Assembly: GCA_949752745.1 (NCBI GenBank)
Contig: OX457031.1
Coordinates: 3,618,614-3,682,613 of the forward strand
Source of the DNA: Protula sp. h YS-2021
Taxonomy: Eukaryota > Annelida > Polychaeta > Sabellida > Serpulidae
Reading direction: 5' to 3'
DNA: 64,000 nt
Part shown: positions 36,831 to 49,640 of the stretch, piece by piece
How the letters are laid out: the number at the start of each line of letters is the position of its first letter
How positions within the stretch are numbered: position 1 is the first letter of the stretch
Position numbers and translations under genes: made by a program
The notes under the pieces: model-generated
Told to the model about the DNA's origin: nothing
Database searches by the model: none
What the model saw: only the letters and a program-made list of their open reading frames with translations

Positions 36831-37960
36831 CTCAATGTATTGCTGTTTTTGATGACGATAGTAACATGCAAAATAAGAGATCTATTTAAATAAAAAATGA
36901 AAATAAAAAAGACTAACAGTATGAAAAATACTTTTATATTTACGGATTTTAAATATAATTTATTCCATAGGTGTGCGAAGATCTGTATTGCATTGTTGAA
37001 GTATTTCATAACTGTGCATCTACCTTTTAATACACAAATTGTCTGTGTGATATATTTCGTTAGAGCATAAAAATAAAGGCTGTAACAAAAATTCTATTTA
37101 TACAAAGCGCATTTCTTAAATACGTACAAAACGTTCCATTATTTAAAATTTCCCGAAGTTTATCTTAATTGCCTGTTTGGTTTTAATGAAATGCACTGGA
37201 TGGCTAAATTTACACATTCCCTCATTCGCCATTTGGTTTAATGCGCAAATAAAATATTCGAAAGCATTTTTCTAAATTGCTTTTGCAGAACTTCCTTAAA
37301 TACCGAAAAACAAAAAGTCTAGTTCTGGCTGATGTTGAAATGTTTCAAGTCCCAACAACCTACACCTTCAGGGAGAATTTTAAACCATACCCAGAAAATC
37401 CATGATAAAGCGGGATATGGACTAATATCAGACATTTCTTCACTGTCAGTAAACTCCCATTCCAATCCTTTAAATCCATGGATTGCTTGAATTAGCACCA
37501 TTGACACACTTGCCGACATTGTCAATACACTTTAATAGAAAGTCATGGAAAGCCAGAATATATATTATTTGATTTGTAACCAAGAATACCCAAAGCATAA
37601 GATTAACCCTGTCTTTGTTCTTCAAAGTAATGGACATTGATTGAATGGGCAAATCGATACCATGGCCCCTCACTCAGTAGAAACCGCAGAATCGGGTCAT
37701 AAAAAGCCTTCTCTTTGTTGGGTATTGTATACTTGATAAGACAACTAGACGATTAGTATATCTGGGGGAAGAACTGGGATACAACACTTCTGGATGATGC
37801 TGTATGAAGCGTAGCGAGCTTACTTTACATGACTTGGTGGTGTTTAAAAAAAAAGGGAATACAACAATGTGTGATCTGGATTATAGCTGTCAAATTATGG
37901 ATAGGTGAGTAAATGCCATTGTACAAAGGAAACAGTTGTATTTTTGCATCAAATATAACG
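36831..37960. other. AT-rich intergenic DNA, nothing recognised
   Basis: No coding or repeat structure recognised between the 100-bp repeat and the 145-bp duplication. Confidence 0.45.
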
Positions 37961-37964
37961 AGTA

Positions 37965-38420
37965 AATGCGTACAGTCGAATTCTTTGGTTTACCAGTATG
38001 AGAAATGCCAAGCCCCCGTGGGACAATTGTATCATATGTGTTGCCATGCGAATTAAAACAAAAACACAGAGAAAGACGGAGGTCAGACGCGTTTCGTAAT
38101 GAGTAAATAGTACAATATACGTACGTATTCTTTTGGTTTTCCACCATGAGAAAGGCCAGGCTGCCTTGGGACAATTGTATCATATGTGTTGCCATGCGCG
38201 CCCAAACAAAAACACAGAGAAAGGGGAATAATTTTGATTTCAGTGCCAGTTTCTTTAAAACTATCGCTCATTTTCAACGAACACTCCACATTTCCCACAA
38301 AAAGGATGATTCTTTCGAAAGTTCAATCCGCATGTGGCTAAAAGGGTGTATTATTTCACTCAGTGTTTATATGTTTCAAAACATCACGGGCACGCATTTT
38401 AACAACTTGGTACGTGAGTG
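37965..38420 (+). repeat. 145-bp duplication and dispersed repeat, copy 2
   Basis: gggacaattgtatcatatgt with gttgccatgcg and aaaacacagagaaag occurs at 38020-38073 and again at 38167-38223. It is followed by a segment like 17985-18330 (actccacatttcccacaaaa, gtggctaaaagggtgtatta). Confidence 0.7.
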
Positions 38421-39000
38421 CCCCCATCCCGTCCCGCAAGGGACACGCATGGTAACCACTTGGTACGTTAGTGTCCCACCCCCTCCCGTCGGGTATACAT
38501 GGTAACCACTTAGTACGTTTGTGCCCCATCACTCCCGCTAGGGACACGCATGGTAACCATTTAGTACGTTAGTGTCCCCATCCCGTCTTACCAGGGACAC
38601 GCATGGTAACCACTTGGTACGTTAGTGTCCCCACCCCTCCCGCTAGGGACACGCATGGTAACCACTTGGTACGTTAGTGCCCCACCTCTTCCCGCCAGGT
38701 AACCACTTAGTACGTTAGTGTCCACAGCCCCTCCCGTCGGGGACACGCATGGTAACCATTTAGTACGTTAGTGTCCCCATCCCGTCTTACCAGGGACACA
38801 CATGGTAACCACTTGGTGCATTAGTGTCCACCCCCGTAACGCCAGGGAGACGCATGGTAACCACTTGGTACGTAAGTGTCCCCACCCCATAACGCCAGGG
38901 ACACGCCTGGTAACCAGTTGGTACGTTAGTGTCCCTACCCCGTCTTGCCAGGGACACGCATGGTAACCACTTGGTACGTGAGTACTCCACCCCTTCCGGC
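38395..39000 (+). repeat. Minisatellite GGGACACGCATGGTAACCACTTGGTACGTTAGTGTCCCC
   Basis: About 11 units of roughly 50-56 bp. The unit matches the end of the dispersed repeat (catggtaacca.tt.gtacg), so it seems to have grown from that element. Confidence 0.85.
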
Positions 39001-39585
39001 GTCACTCTGTACACTACTGAAAGTGTGCAGTTGAAATAGTTTAACAACACAGTTAGGTCAGCAAACACCGGATATGGTGGAGTGCAAGAATATTTAATTT
39101 TGAGATTGTATTCGTGACAACAGATGTGACCTGAAAAAACCCTCGCGTTTGCTCTGATCCGAAAACCTTTCCTTAGCCTTATGCAATGTGCGTACACACC
39201 TCTTAGGCCCGTGCTATCGGAGCTATTGGCTGTGATAGGATTTTCTGACAATGTGTTAAAATTCCAGTCTAATTCAAGATACTCATATTTAACGATGCAG
39301 AAACATTAGATCAAATGCATTTTATTCAAGCGCATGGTCAACCCGAACTAGACTTAATTTTTTTTTCGGTGTTTAAATAATTTCTACGCCAGCAATTTAA
39401 AAAAACAATTCTGTTATAATATTTTATTTGCGCATTTAACCGAATAGCGAATGAGAAAATATGTAAATTTAGTCAATCTGTGTATTGCATTAAAACAAAG
39501 CAGATCATTAACATAAACTGTGTTTGTTATAGTACTGCTGGCTGTTAGAACCTAGTACTGGGTAGCACTTCTGTATATGTTACAG
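39001..39585. other. Intergenic DNA, nothing recognised
   Basis: No stem or stalk exon of the receptor family was found in this interval before the orphan transmembrane exon. Confidence 0.45.
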
Positions 39586-39670
39586 TGCTGCTGATCGTCA
39601 TTTTGGTACTGCTAGTCACCTCTGTTGCATTGTGCATTCTGATTTACTGTGTTAAAGACAAGAAGAAAAA
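39586..39670 (+). CDS. Orphan transmembrane exon of the receptor family
   Basis: After gttacag. Encodes VLLIVILVLLVTSVALCILI then YCVKDKKK, ending AA|gtaagt. Length (85 nt), both phases and the hydrophobic-then-basic layout match the transmembrane exons of genes A and B. No ectodomain, stalk or stem exon was found between 34535 and here, so it may be an alternative exon spliced from 32063, or a leftover of a third copy. Confidence 0.7.
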
Positions 39671-39746
39671 GTAAGTTTAAGGTTTCCAATAATGGTCGTA
39701 ATGCATCTTATATGTTTGCACGCTGTTTGGAACAGCATTTATCGCC

Positions 39747-39862
<116 letters not shown>

Positions 39863-40819
39863 GGGGCTGGGTGCTTTTTATTGGATTCGATACACGTATC
39901 AGGTCTGTGAACGAACCGCGCGGCGTTGAGTTCATTTTTTCCACAAATGCCTGAATCGAGAACAAGGACATCAGCCCTGTTTCCTATCACTATTATGCCA
40001 TAAAGCCCCAGCAAAGCAAAAAAATCATCCTTTTACTTCTCAGATACTTCTCAGATACTTCTCGTATACTCCCCTGTACTGACGCCACCTGCGTAGTATA
40101 TTGCAATTTCCGTGAGATAAAGCAAAACTGTTTTCGTCACAAGGCCATTGCAGCCTTACATAGGCTTATACTTATGCCTACGGTGTGAATGTGGCGAGCG
40201 AAGTCGTATACGCTGTATGATAACGCAAAGTGTCCCTATCATTTCTTTATGCGGGAGTGCATTGTCACTCGGTGCATGTTATAACAGCGGTTAGAACAGT
40301 TCCCATGTATTGTCTCTATTGTGCATTTGATGGAATATAATGTTTCAGCATACTGAAATAAAAGTCTATAAATAAAACATGCAACTTCAAACTTTTTAAA
40401 TTTTCTTTAAGAATCAAAGAAATTAATTAAATAAGTTCAACGCTATAACTATTCTTCGTTTTTAAAATATTTTCATTCTTTAGATAGCGTGTGTATAATA
40501 TACTATTTTACACTGGAATATGTGGCCTCGTTTTTCTTTTAACAGTTGCTTAAAATGCTAGTTGTAAAGATGGTATAAGTTGCTTTCTCACAAAATTAAA
40601 AATAAGCAGTGTAACCTCAAACTTTTGTGTTTTATGCACATTATTTCTAATTAAATCTTACAATTCCACAGATTTATTTTTTGTTTCATAATTATTAAAT
40701 GTAAGTGAGTTAGGGCACCCTTGGTTATGTTATGTTTGTTTAGATTACTAAGATTATTAAGTATAAACCTTACTTAGATTACTAAGTGTAAACCTTACTT
40801 ATGGATGTCACTGTTTCAG

Positions 40820-40955
40820 AAATAAAGTAATCCAGAGATTTGATGCTCCTGCTCCAGTCCCACAAACCAAACGCAGACCAAAAACCGGAAACTGGATAAC
40901 AAACGAGTGTGAAGATGAAACCGGAAGTACAAACATGGGACTTGAGAAAACGTGA
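40820..40955 (+). CDS. Orphan cytoplasmic tail exon with stop
   Basis: After gtttcag. Joins the previous exon in phase 2 and encodes NKVIQRFDAPAPVPQTKRRP, KTGNWITNECEDETGSTNMG and LEKT, then TGA. It lacks the YTGYxLDxWYSN block and the two-exon tail of genes A and B, so the signalling end would differ. Reading frame and splice sites are intact, which argues against old decay. Confidence 0.62.
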
Positions 40956-41329
40956 CACTTTTTGTCACACAAAGTTTTTAAGAACAAAGGTTTACATCTA
41001 AAAAGTAGCTCAAAAATTGTGTGCTGTATATATTAGTTATCAGTATTACTACAAGATTGCGCTACATTTGTGTCCTTGACAGCAGTCAAGTGAGCGAGCT
41101 GATGGTGACGTCACCTGTTTACATTAGGATAATGTTCTCTTATACACTTTTTACACGTGTTCTTTCTTTTATATATAAATGGATTGAGTAAATTTTAGTT
41201 TCGTATTTCTTACATGCATATAATTATTTGAAAAAGCGATAGATTGTACGCATATCCTATGTAATATGGAAAACTGCACACACATGTAAGGTCAATGCAT
41301 TTTTGCCTTCCCAATAATGCCCACAATGC

Positions 41330-41590
41330 GATCTTTGGGGTTTGACAGTGGTTTACGAAAAGGTTTGTGTGGTCCCAATGCGGTGTGTGATGTGGTCTAT
41401 GTAGTCTCAATATCATCCACATTGTGGTCTAAGTGGTCCCAATGTGATCTACAATGTGCTTCATATGGTCCCAATGTAATCCGTAATGTGGTTCATATGC
41501 TCCTAATGGGACCCACAATTTTGTCTGTATTTGTGATTCACATTGCAGTCTCATCGCCTTCTACAATGCGGCCTTTTCAGTTATTAGTTT
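41330..41590 (+). repeat. GGTCCCAATGTGATCTACAATGTG degenerate array
   Basis: Seven or eight units of about 34 bp with tggtcccaatgtg and cacattgtggtc words. Confidence 0.65.
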
Positions 41591-41999
41591 TGTTGGGATC
41601 GTATTCTGATATTTTTATGTGTGGGTTACTCAAATAAGAAGACGAATAATAACTCAAGAGCAGTTTTCAATATCTATGTGCTATTTTCCAGACATAACAC
41701 ACACCACAACGCAACTACTCCAAGCCAAAATCAATTCTTTTCTCTCACAGAACTTCCTTTTTTTTACTCGGATTTTCATTCCAGGGTGCCGTGATATTGC
41801 TCCTCCTATTTCGTTCACATGGGTGGGGGCGCAATATCAGCCACCCCAAGTTTAACGTCGGGAAGCGGAATCATGAGGAGGGAATAAACCGTCTCACAAG
41901 GTGGGGCGAACACAAAAGCACATGCTGTTTGTTTACCAACATAGCATAACGCACCACCCTGGTAGGGAGAAATACACATTCAATCGTCATCAAATAGCA

Positions 42000-44095
42000 A
42001 GGTTATTATTATTATTATTACTGCGTTTTCTTGTAATGCGCTCTTCAAGAACATTATAAAAGCGCTACATAACATAGATAAATTTAACATGCAAGAGTAT
42101 TTGTATCTAACATCAAAAGTTTATACATATAAACTAAAATAAAAATCTTAATATATAATACTGTTTCTAAAATGTAATACTGATAGTCAACAATGATAAT
42201 GCCAATTTAAATATTAAATGCCATTTTAAAATAATGCGTTTTCAATAGTTTTTTGAACATATCCAGTGAGTGTACAGATCGCAATTCTTTTGGTAGCGAG
42301 TTCCATAGCCTAGGTGCAGCCACTTCAAAGCAACGCAGACCAGCAGAGGCAAGTCTGAACCGAGGCTCTACAAGTAGAGAACATTCAGAAGATCTCAATG
42401 ACCGTTTTGGCTCGTATGGCACTAGCTATTCACGTATGTACTGTGGGCCAGCATTGTGCAAAGCTTTGAAGACAGTCATTGTTACTTTGTAGTCAATGCG
42501 ATGTTTGACAGGCAACCAATGTAGACTCTGTAACACAGGGGTGATGTGTTCCCTACGGGGGGCCAGAGTTATCAGGCGAGCAGCTTCATTTTGAACCTTT
42601 TGCAACTTACGAATCTGAACAGCTGGCATATTCACATACAGACTGTTGCAAAAATCAAGACGGGAAATGACAGCTGCATGAACAATGGTCTTCGTAGTTT
42701 CCAGTGTCAAATATTTCCGGACTTGCCACAGTTCCCTAATAACAAATCTGCATTTTTTTACAACCTCATTTATCTGTGTCTCCAACTTGAGCGATTCATC
42801 AATCATGACACCAAGGTTGCGTGCAGATGAGGAGCGTTGAATAGTCGAATTCCCTACGAGTATACTGTCTACCATTGCCTTGCATCGATTTCTGGGCGTT
42901 CCGATGACTAAAAATTCAGTCTTTGACTCATTTAGTTTTAGTCGATTTGTATGCATCCACGACGAGACATGAGAGATGGCAGCTTCTAGTTGTTCAACGG
43001 CTTTCTGAACATCTTGAGTGGAAGATGGACAGACAGCCTTCCATAGCTGTCCATCACCGGCATAAAAGTGGAACAGTATTCTCAGAAGACGGGCTAGGGT
43101 ACCTAGGGGTTGTGTGTAATATTTATAGCCCTGAGGACCAATTTTGCTTCCTTGTGGCATGCCACATTCAAGTTCTTTAATACTAGACTTATGGCCATCG
43201 ACACAGACTTGTTGAGTGCGACCCTTAAAATAGGAGCGCAACCAGTCCAAGACGTCACCCTCTAATCCTTGTGAACTCAATCGTTGCAGCAAAATTGTAT
43301 GATCAACGACATCGAATGCCGCTGACAAGTCCAATAGGGCTAAAAACACAACTTGGTTCTGATCAATAGCTTTCAGAATATCATTCAAAATGCGTATTAT
43401 TGCCGTTTCGCAACTGTGCTGCGCCTTATAAGCGGACTGGAGAGGTTCCTCCAACTCATTTGATATGAAGTGCACTTGGAGTTGATCAAGAACTGCCTGT
43501 TCTATTAATTTTGACAAATAGGGGAGATTTGAAACTGGACGGAATGATTTTGGCTCTAACGGTAGTGATTCCTTCTTCAATACGGGGGTAACAATTGCAT
43601 GTTTTAATCCATCTGGCATCTTTGCACATTTCAAAGATTCATTCAAAATATTGGTTATCGGAATTACGAGGTCATCAACACATTCTTTCACGAGGAATGT
43701 GGGTATTGGATCTGAAACACAGGTTTTGTTTTTCGATTTCGTGATCATCGTCTTCACTTCTTCGTGTTCTAGGAGCCTGAAAGTCGTAAATTCCTCGTCG
43801 AAATAAACTTCATCAAATTCAAAACACTCTTCGGATATGTTCAAATCAAATTCGGATCGAAATTTTTGCAATTTTTGTGATGAAAAAGTCATTCAGCTCA
43901 TTACTGAATTCATCAGCGGAACGCGAATCAGGAAGTTCAATTCTTTTATTTCGATTTAAAAGGCAATTTACTCTTTTAAACAGCTGTCTTTGATCATTTT
44001 CTACTTCGGCAATGAAATTTGAATTATATTCCGTTTTTGCTTTCTCGATCAGGGACTCCAAGTCATTTGTAGCGTGGAGCTTCATCTCTCCAGAA
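42000..44095 (-). mobile_element. CR1/L2-like non-LTR retrotransposon, 5' truncated
   Basis: The minus strand encodes the linker and reverse transcriptase of a LINE. The 3' end (near 42002-42060) has a gcgctttt-type tail followed by an ATT/AAT microsatellite, as in L2/CR1 elements. The 5' end is lost near 44095, where a degenerate tandem array begins. No endonuclease is present. The copy carries a frameshift and a premature stop. Confidence 0.8.
42207..44095 (-). pseudogene. LINE reverse transcriptase pseudogene
   Basis: Recognisable RT blocks on the minus strand: SFRPVSNLPYLSKLIEQAVL, SAYKAQHSCETAIIRI, LALLDLSAAFDVVDHTILL, CGMPQGS, KLNESKTEFLVIG and the C-terminal AAPRLWNSLPKELRS. Three lesions are visible. 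A frame change lies near 43870, between NDFFITKIAKI and FRSEFDLN. An in-frame TAG at 42426-42428 follows GPQYIRE. The catalytic box reads FYAGDGQLW instead of YADDTQL, with PQGSKIGPQGY replacing PQGSVLGPLLF. Loss of a catalytic Asp alone would inactivate it. Confidence 0.85.
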
Positions 44096-44445
44096 CACAG
44101 CAAAATGGGGGAGCGAGACTGCACTTCGCCAGCAGTGCTAGGTGGGGGGGGGAGGGGGGTACACTCACGTGTCCACCAAGTACAAAAGTGGGGAGAGTAA
44201 CAATACCTCGCCACCACAGTGAAAGGTGGGGGGGGGGGGCGTGTACCAACATCGCCACCACACAGCAAAGTGAGAGTAGAGCAGTCACGCCTCGCCACCA
44301 GAGTGCAAGGTGATGCGAGTACCAACATCGCCACAACACCGCAAAGGGGGGGGGGGAGAGCAGCCACACTTTGCCACCACAAACAAGGTGGGGGCGAACT
44401 GCTTTACCTCTTCACCATGCAGCGAGGTGGGGACTCGTACACACA
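44095..44445 (+). repeat. Degenerate array CATCGCCACCACACAGCAAAGTGGGGG
   Basis: Units of about 45-60 bp (cgccaccacagcaaa.gtggg.gag) beginning exactly where the LINE homology ends. Confidence 0.75.
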
Positions 44446-44699
44446 AGCAATTGCAAATTATTTCCCAAAATATTTTAGCGATCACATTTGGACCATTCAG
44501 CCTTAAAACTAGAAGTATTAAATACTGTTCCCCAGAGGGTTTGAGGAACAAATAGGTGCAGTACATAGCACACTGAACGTAGAGGTTGGTTGTAAAATAA
44601 CAACGTGGAATCAGTTTGTTTGTTTGCAAGTTTATAATGACAGCCTGCCTGTACAGCAATTAAATTTACCTCCTTTCTATTGCCTGTATGCACAGGTAT

Positions 44700-45870
44700 G
44701 TATGCACACAACCTAAAGTTCACGGGGTCCCGGGGTCCCGGGGTCCCGGGGCCCCGGACAGAACCCTTATAATCGGCTCGGGACCCCCGGAATTTGACCC
44801 TGGGGTTCCGCGGGACCCAGAAAAAAGATGGTGTTTTCTTGCAAGTTACCTGTGTCACAGTGCAGACTAACTTATAAGAGAGCGTAATGGCCTGCAAAAT
44901 CGGCAGCATTAATTCAGGGATAAAAACGTTCATTTCCATAGCAACTGTTCAGTATCACCGCTCAGATCGAAAATTATTGATTATTCATTGTTTAATGTAG
45001 CATCATTCAGTGTTTCTTTTTTTTGTTGGTAGAAGTACAGTGGAATCTCTGAAATGGGACCACCCTTGGGATCGGATAAAATGTGCCCTATTTCAGAGCT
45101 GGATCCATTTGGGGGATATGGTCCTACTTGGGTAAAATTTTGCAGGTTGACCGCAGATTCAAGTTTGATGTCCAAGCACACAGACAGTAATATTCATTTA
45201 TAATAACATCTATTATGTCTCAACTGTATAACAATCTGAGTGTTATAGACACACACAAGCATTCTATTTTGCATAACAATCAATTTACTGTCAATAATTA
45301 TCTCAATTTTATCTTTGAGACTAATGATTTTTCTTTTTCTATTAACTTTTTCTCTTCTTTTCATTATGAGAAAGTTTTAGCAATTTTTGCTGGTCTGTCT
45401 AGTTACACACTTGCTACCATAATCCCTAGAAACAATATCTAAGACGACAACATGCTCAGTGTTGTAAGTAATGTGCCGCAAAAATACAGTGGATTACCCA
45501 CTGACTGAGAGTGGTCCAATTGCAGGCATTTTGAGGGCTCGGAACCGAGAATAGTGGCCCGAAGTGGTCCGATCCGAGGTGGTCCAAATTGAGAGTTTTC
45601 TTAACCTTTAAAGTCTATGAAGCGCATCTGAGACCGAAAAAAATGTGCCCTAATTCGGTCCCAAGAGGGAGGTGGTTCGATGCCGAGGTTCCACTGTAGT
45701 ATTTTTGTGATTTGCATGATATCACTAATTGAGTTTATTTTTATTACAATAAAACGGATTTTATAGAATTTAACTTTTTATTGCCCGAAAATGTCGGGAC
45801 CCTACCACTTTACCTCAGGACTCCTGGTTTCAGAGGTCGGGGTCCCGCGGGACCCCGAGCTGAAAAGTAA
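44700..45870 (+). repeat. Composite dispersed repeat, copy 1, with GGTCCCGGG arrays
   Basis: GGGGTCCCG runs at 44720-44760 and 45835-45860 flank a body with gggaccacccttgggatcgg, gattcaagtttgatgtccaa, acaatatctaagacgacaac and gtggcccgaagtggtccgat. The body is matched piecewise at 47812-48100 and 49440-49640. Confidence 0.7.
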
Positions 45871-45929
45871 ACTTTTTGCCCTGAATGCGGCTAGAAAACG
45901 CAAAATTTACTCAACATTTTATACTAAGC

Positions 45930-46200
45930 ATTATGTTCAGTTTTAGATCGTATTAAGTGAGTGAGATGTGTTTGCAAACGTCGAATTGGCTTCCTGAGTA
46001 CTTTCCTTGAAGTATACCACGTAAACGGCTGTAACATACATATAGTTTCCATCAAGACTCCCGAGAGATCACATCGTCCTGGATCAACACGATGTATTGG
46101 AATGGTCACAATGTCACCGGGTCCTACATTACTCATAACAACACGACTTCGCATTGTCATATGCTCTGCTTGGTCCGTTTTTGCCTGTAGCACTGGTGAT
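45930..46200 (-). pseudogene. Possible integrase-transposon protein fragment
   Basis: The minus strand encodes QAEHMTMRSRVVMSNVGPGD then IVTIPIHRVDPGRCD, which loosely resembles the GD.V..PI..VDR segment after the integrase core in KRBA2-like and Ginger-like proteins. No DDE core was found nearby. Weak call based on recollection of the motif only. Confidence 0.22.
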
Positions 46201-46289
46201 TTTGGCTGATGAATTTGGATGCTTGATTCACCTTCAGCTGGAAGACTGGAGCTTAACCCTAGGGGCTGATGCGGCCGTCTGGAACTCTG

Positions 46290-46470
46290 GTGTTATCATC
46301 CGCAACGTTGTTCGATGCCATCCGGAATGCTGTCGATGCCATCCGGAACGTTGTTGTCGATGTCATCCGGGAGCTTTTTGTTGATGCCATCCATAACGCT
46401 GTCGCTGCCTGTTCGGAACGTTGGTGCTTCCGTTCGAGACGCTGCCGCTGCCGTGCAAGAATCTTTATAG
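46290..46470 (+). repeat. CGATGCCATCCGGAACGTTGT repeat
   Basis: About six units of 24-27 bp (gatgccatccggaacgttgt). Confidence 0.7.
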
Positions 46471-47680
46471 TCACTCTTTGTAAGAACATTGGCTCCTTTT
46501 TATCTTTTGTAGCCGAATAGAGTTTGAATCGATTTTCCGTGTAACAGTTACTATCCAGTATCCACTTACAACAATAAATGTCTTTAAAAGGATAAAATTT
46601 AGAGGGGTTCAGTGAAAATCTAATCGATCAAAGGCAAAAACTAACATAACCTCAGCATGCGAAAAGCTCAGCTCCGAAATTATCGGGACTAGATCAAAAA
46701 CAACATAAATTTCAACTGCCTCCGGACAAATGCGCCAAAATTTTTAAGACAAGGCATATTATGCAATGATGAAGATGTTACACCATTTGAGTATGGACGG
46801 CAAATACAGTCAGTCCTTCTTAGGCGTCGTAGAAGCCCCAGCCTGGAACCGGAAGACCCTGTTTGGGTCCTTAAAGCAATGTAAGGAAGAATCAAATCAA
46901 CACAACACAACACAACAGTCTTTGTGTATAGTATCTTATGAAACTATGAGGAAACCGTTTAGTTATATTTTTCTCGCTAAAGACATCCTGCCAGATCTTC
47001 CTGAAAACAGCCAATGTCATTCATTTGCAGAATGAAAAATTACATCGACAACGTTGCTAAATTTCCGCCAGATCTGTGGGCCGAAGTGTCATCTGAATAA
47101 GGTAGAAACAACAATGGACCGGAAGGATTTCACAGCAACTGCACTGCTGTCACCCAAAGCCTTCTATTTTCTTGTTTTTGGACGCTATTCGGCAGATTCC
47201 AACTTCTACATATGGTTGGACGACACAAAGCCTCAAACGAAGACATAAAAATCTAAAACCCAAGCCGCGATGGAGCTCTACAATAAGCTTGTGAAGAAAG
47301 AAATATTTCGACGTCATCTCTGCCATGGGACACAAGTATAAAGCCAGAGTGTAACGGGCGTAATAGCGATGCGGACTGGGCTTTTCAGACTACTGTTGTG
47401 ATTTAATTACATAATATTATTATTCTTAATTTGACGTTTCTGACCCGCAGCCCGAGGCGCTTTTGTCCTCTTTATTTGTCACTTTTGTCTTACCGGTTGG
47501 CGTTTTTCTTCAGATAAGAAATTATCTACTTCCGAATTGTTTCCAAATGAATTGACTGATGTACTCATGTCCTGAAATAATATGCTCATATCCTGCAAAA
47601 ATCAGGGCGAGTGTACTTATTTTGATAAAGTGTGAGTAAGTATACTTGCCCTGAAATTAAAGATACCCTGTAACACACAC
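46471..47680. other. Intergenic DNA, no confident feature
   Basis: Short open stretches are present, but none has splice context or a recognised motif. Confidence 0.4.
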
Positions 47681-47682
47681 AC

Positions 47683-47810
<128 letters not shown>

Positions 47811-47811
47811 C

Positions 47812-49640
47812 AGAACCTCTGAAATTGGAAATGTGTCCTATTTCTGAGGTGGTCTTATTTTAGAGGTTTGGCCACTCTGCGGTAAAATGCTATGGGTTGA
47901 CTATAGATTCAACTTTGATGTCCAAATACAATGAAAGCAATATTCGTTTACAATAATATCTCAACTGATTAACAATCTTTATGTTATAGACACACACAGT
48001 TTTACATACTTTTGCGACTATATTTAGCAAAAGAGTCCAATGTATAAAGCTTCAAAAATGTTTCTCTGCTAGACTGTCTAAACATAACTTTTTATTTGGC
48101 ATAAACAAATTTATGATAGTTTGACACCGGAACATCAAGAGATTAAGTAGATGTCGAGTTGCCCAGCCCGCCCCCAGTACAGTGCCCGGCGGCAAAAGGA
48201 TTATAGCGTGCAAGAGTTACTCTGAGGGTAGCCAATGCAGTGACAGATTAGGCAAAATAAGCTACAGTAATGGAATATGCAATTAGAAATTCTTTGTACA
48301 TTTTCAACGTGGTTGAACTCCGGAAAAGTTTTAAACACCATGGTTCAAAGAATTAACTGGGGCGGTAACAGTGACTTAAGGATTATAGCGCGCAAGAAGT
48401 AAGAGGGAAGGCAATGAGTTTGTATATCGTCAGGTGCTATTGTTTAGACAATACCCAGATAGCAGTCCCACATAGGGACTATGCATAATATATGGGGGTA
48501 TTCCCATGTACCCACGCATAAATAATGTGTGTTTTGTTTGGGAAATTCCCATGTAGTTACGTGGGATTTAGGAGAGTTTGAGACTCTTTCCGATGTGTAT
48601 TATGCGTATCTGAACCCCTGCATTTTACACCCATATATTTCCATGCATTTTATATGTGGGAATTCCCACGCATATTAAGTATGGAATTTTAAAGGAACGA
48701 CCTGCCTTGGGAATATACACGATAACTCCATCGAATACACAGACATGAACATTTATAAATATCGTGCAGTTATAAAGTACTCCTTAAAAGAATTTTAAGC
48801 ATAAAAATTTTAGTGAAATTGGTATTTCCATGTCTAACTTTCAATCATACTTAGAAAAAAGGCAGCCCTCCACCAGGCAGAATTTAGCAAAATTTAAATA
48901 TGTTATCGCTCAATGGCGGCTGATTCCGGTCTGCGATAATAAGCCAACATTGCCAGACTGCGCATAATATGCGTATATTTTCCCATGCATTTACTAAGTG
49001 GAAATTTTCACGCATTATATACGTGTATTTTACATGGGAATGCCCATATACGTGTAATATAGAAATGACTTTTAATGAAATTTTACGTGGGAATTCAAAA
49101 GTATAATATACATATAATATGCGTTTATTACCCATGCATTTTAGACGTGCGCAATTCTACGTATATTATACAGGGGAATGCCCACGGTGGGCATTACACG
49201 GAAAAAAACCATGCCGTTTACGCATGTATCTACCCGTGCATTTTATACGTGGGAAAGCCTATGTTTATTATATGTAGAGTTTATACGGACATCACACCGT
49301 GGGAATGTCCACGTATATTACACATGTTTTCTATGTGGCCATGCCAACGTCCCACGTTCCCACGTAAACCCAACCTAAAAGCAACTCGTTTAATACGTGG
49401 GGCGAAAAATTATGCTAACTGGGTAGATAACAAAATAAAGACCGTTTCTGGTTACACACACTTGTAATCCCCAGCAACAATATCCAAGACGGCAACATGC
49501 TAAGTGTTGTGAATAATGTGCCGCACAGATGGCTTCCCCTCTTTCCCACAGTGGTCCGATCTCAGACATTTTGAGTGCTCGGGACCGATAAGAGTGGCCC
49601 GAAGTGGCCCGTTCCGAAGCATTCTTTATATAATATACAG
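47812..49640 (+). repeat. Composite dispersed repeat, copy 2, split by a MITE
   Basis: 47812-48100 matches 45040-45260 (gattcaactttgatgtccaa, ttatagacacacacag). 49440-49640 matches 45400-45600 (aacaatatccaagacggcaa, agtggcccgaagtggcccg). The interval between contains the element at 48455-49424. Confidence 0.7.
48455..49424. mobile_element. MITE-like element with CCCAGATAGCA termini
   Basis: Starts acccagatagca and ends tgctaactgggt, near-perfect inverted termini. The interior repeats inverted words such as tgggaattcccacg and cgtatattacatgggaa, and contains a diverged core (gattccggtctgcgataata) at 48922-48941. No transposase. Confidence 0.65.

Noticed and set aside
41760..41890. Additional coding exon near 41770-41855
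   Set aside because: Open stretch without a family motif, and its putative acceptor is only a general pyrimidine tract.
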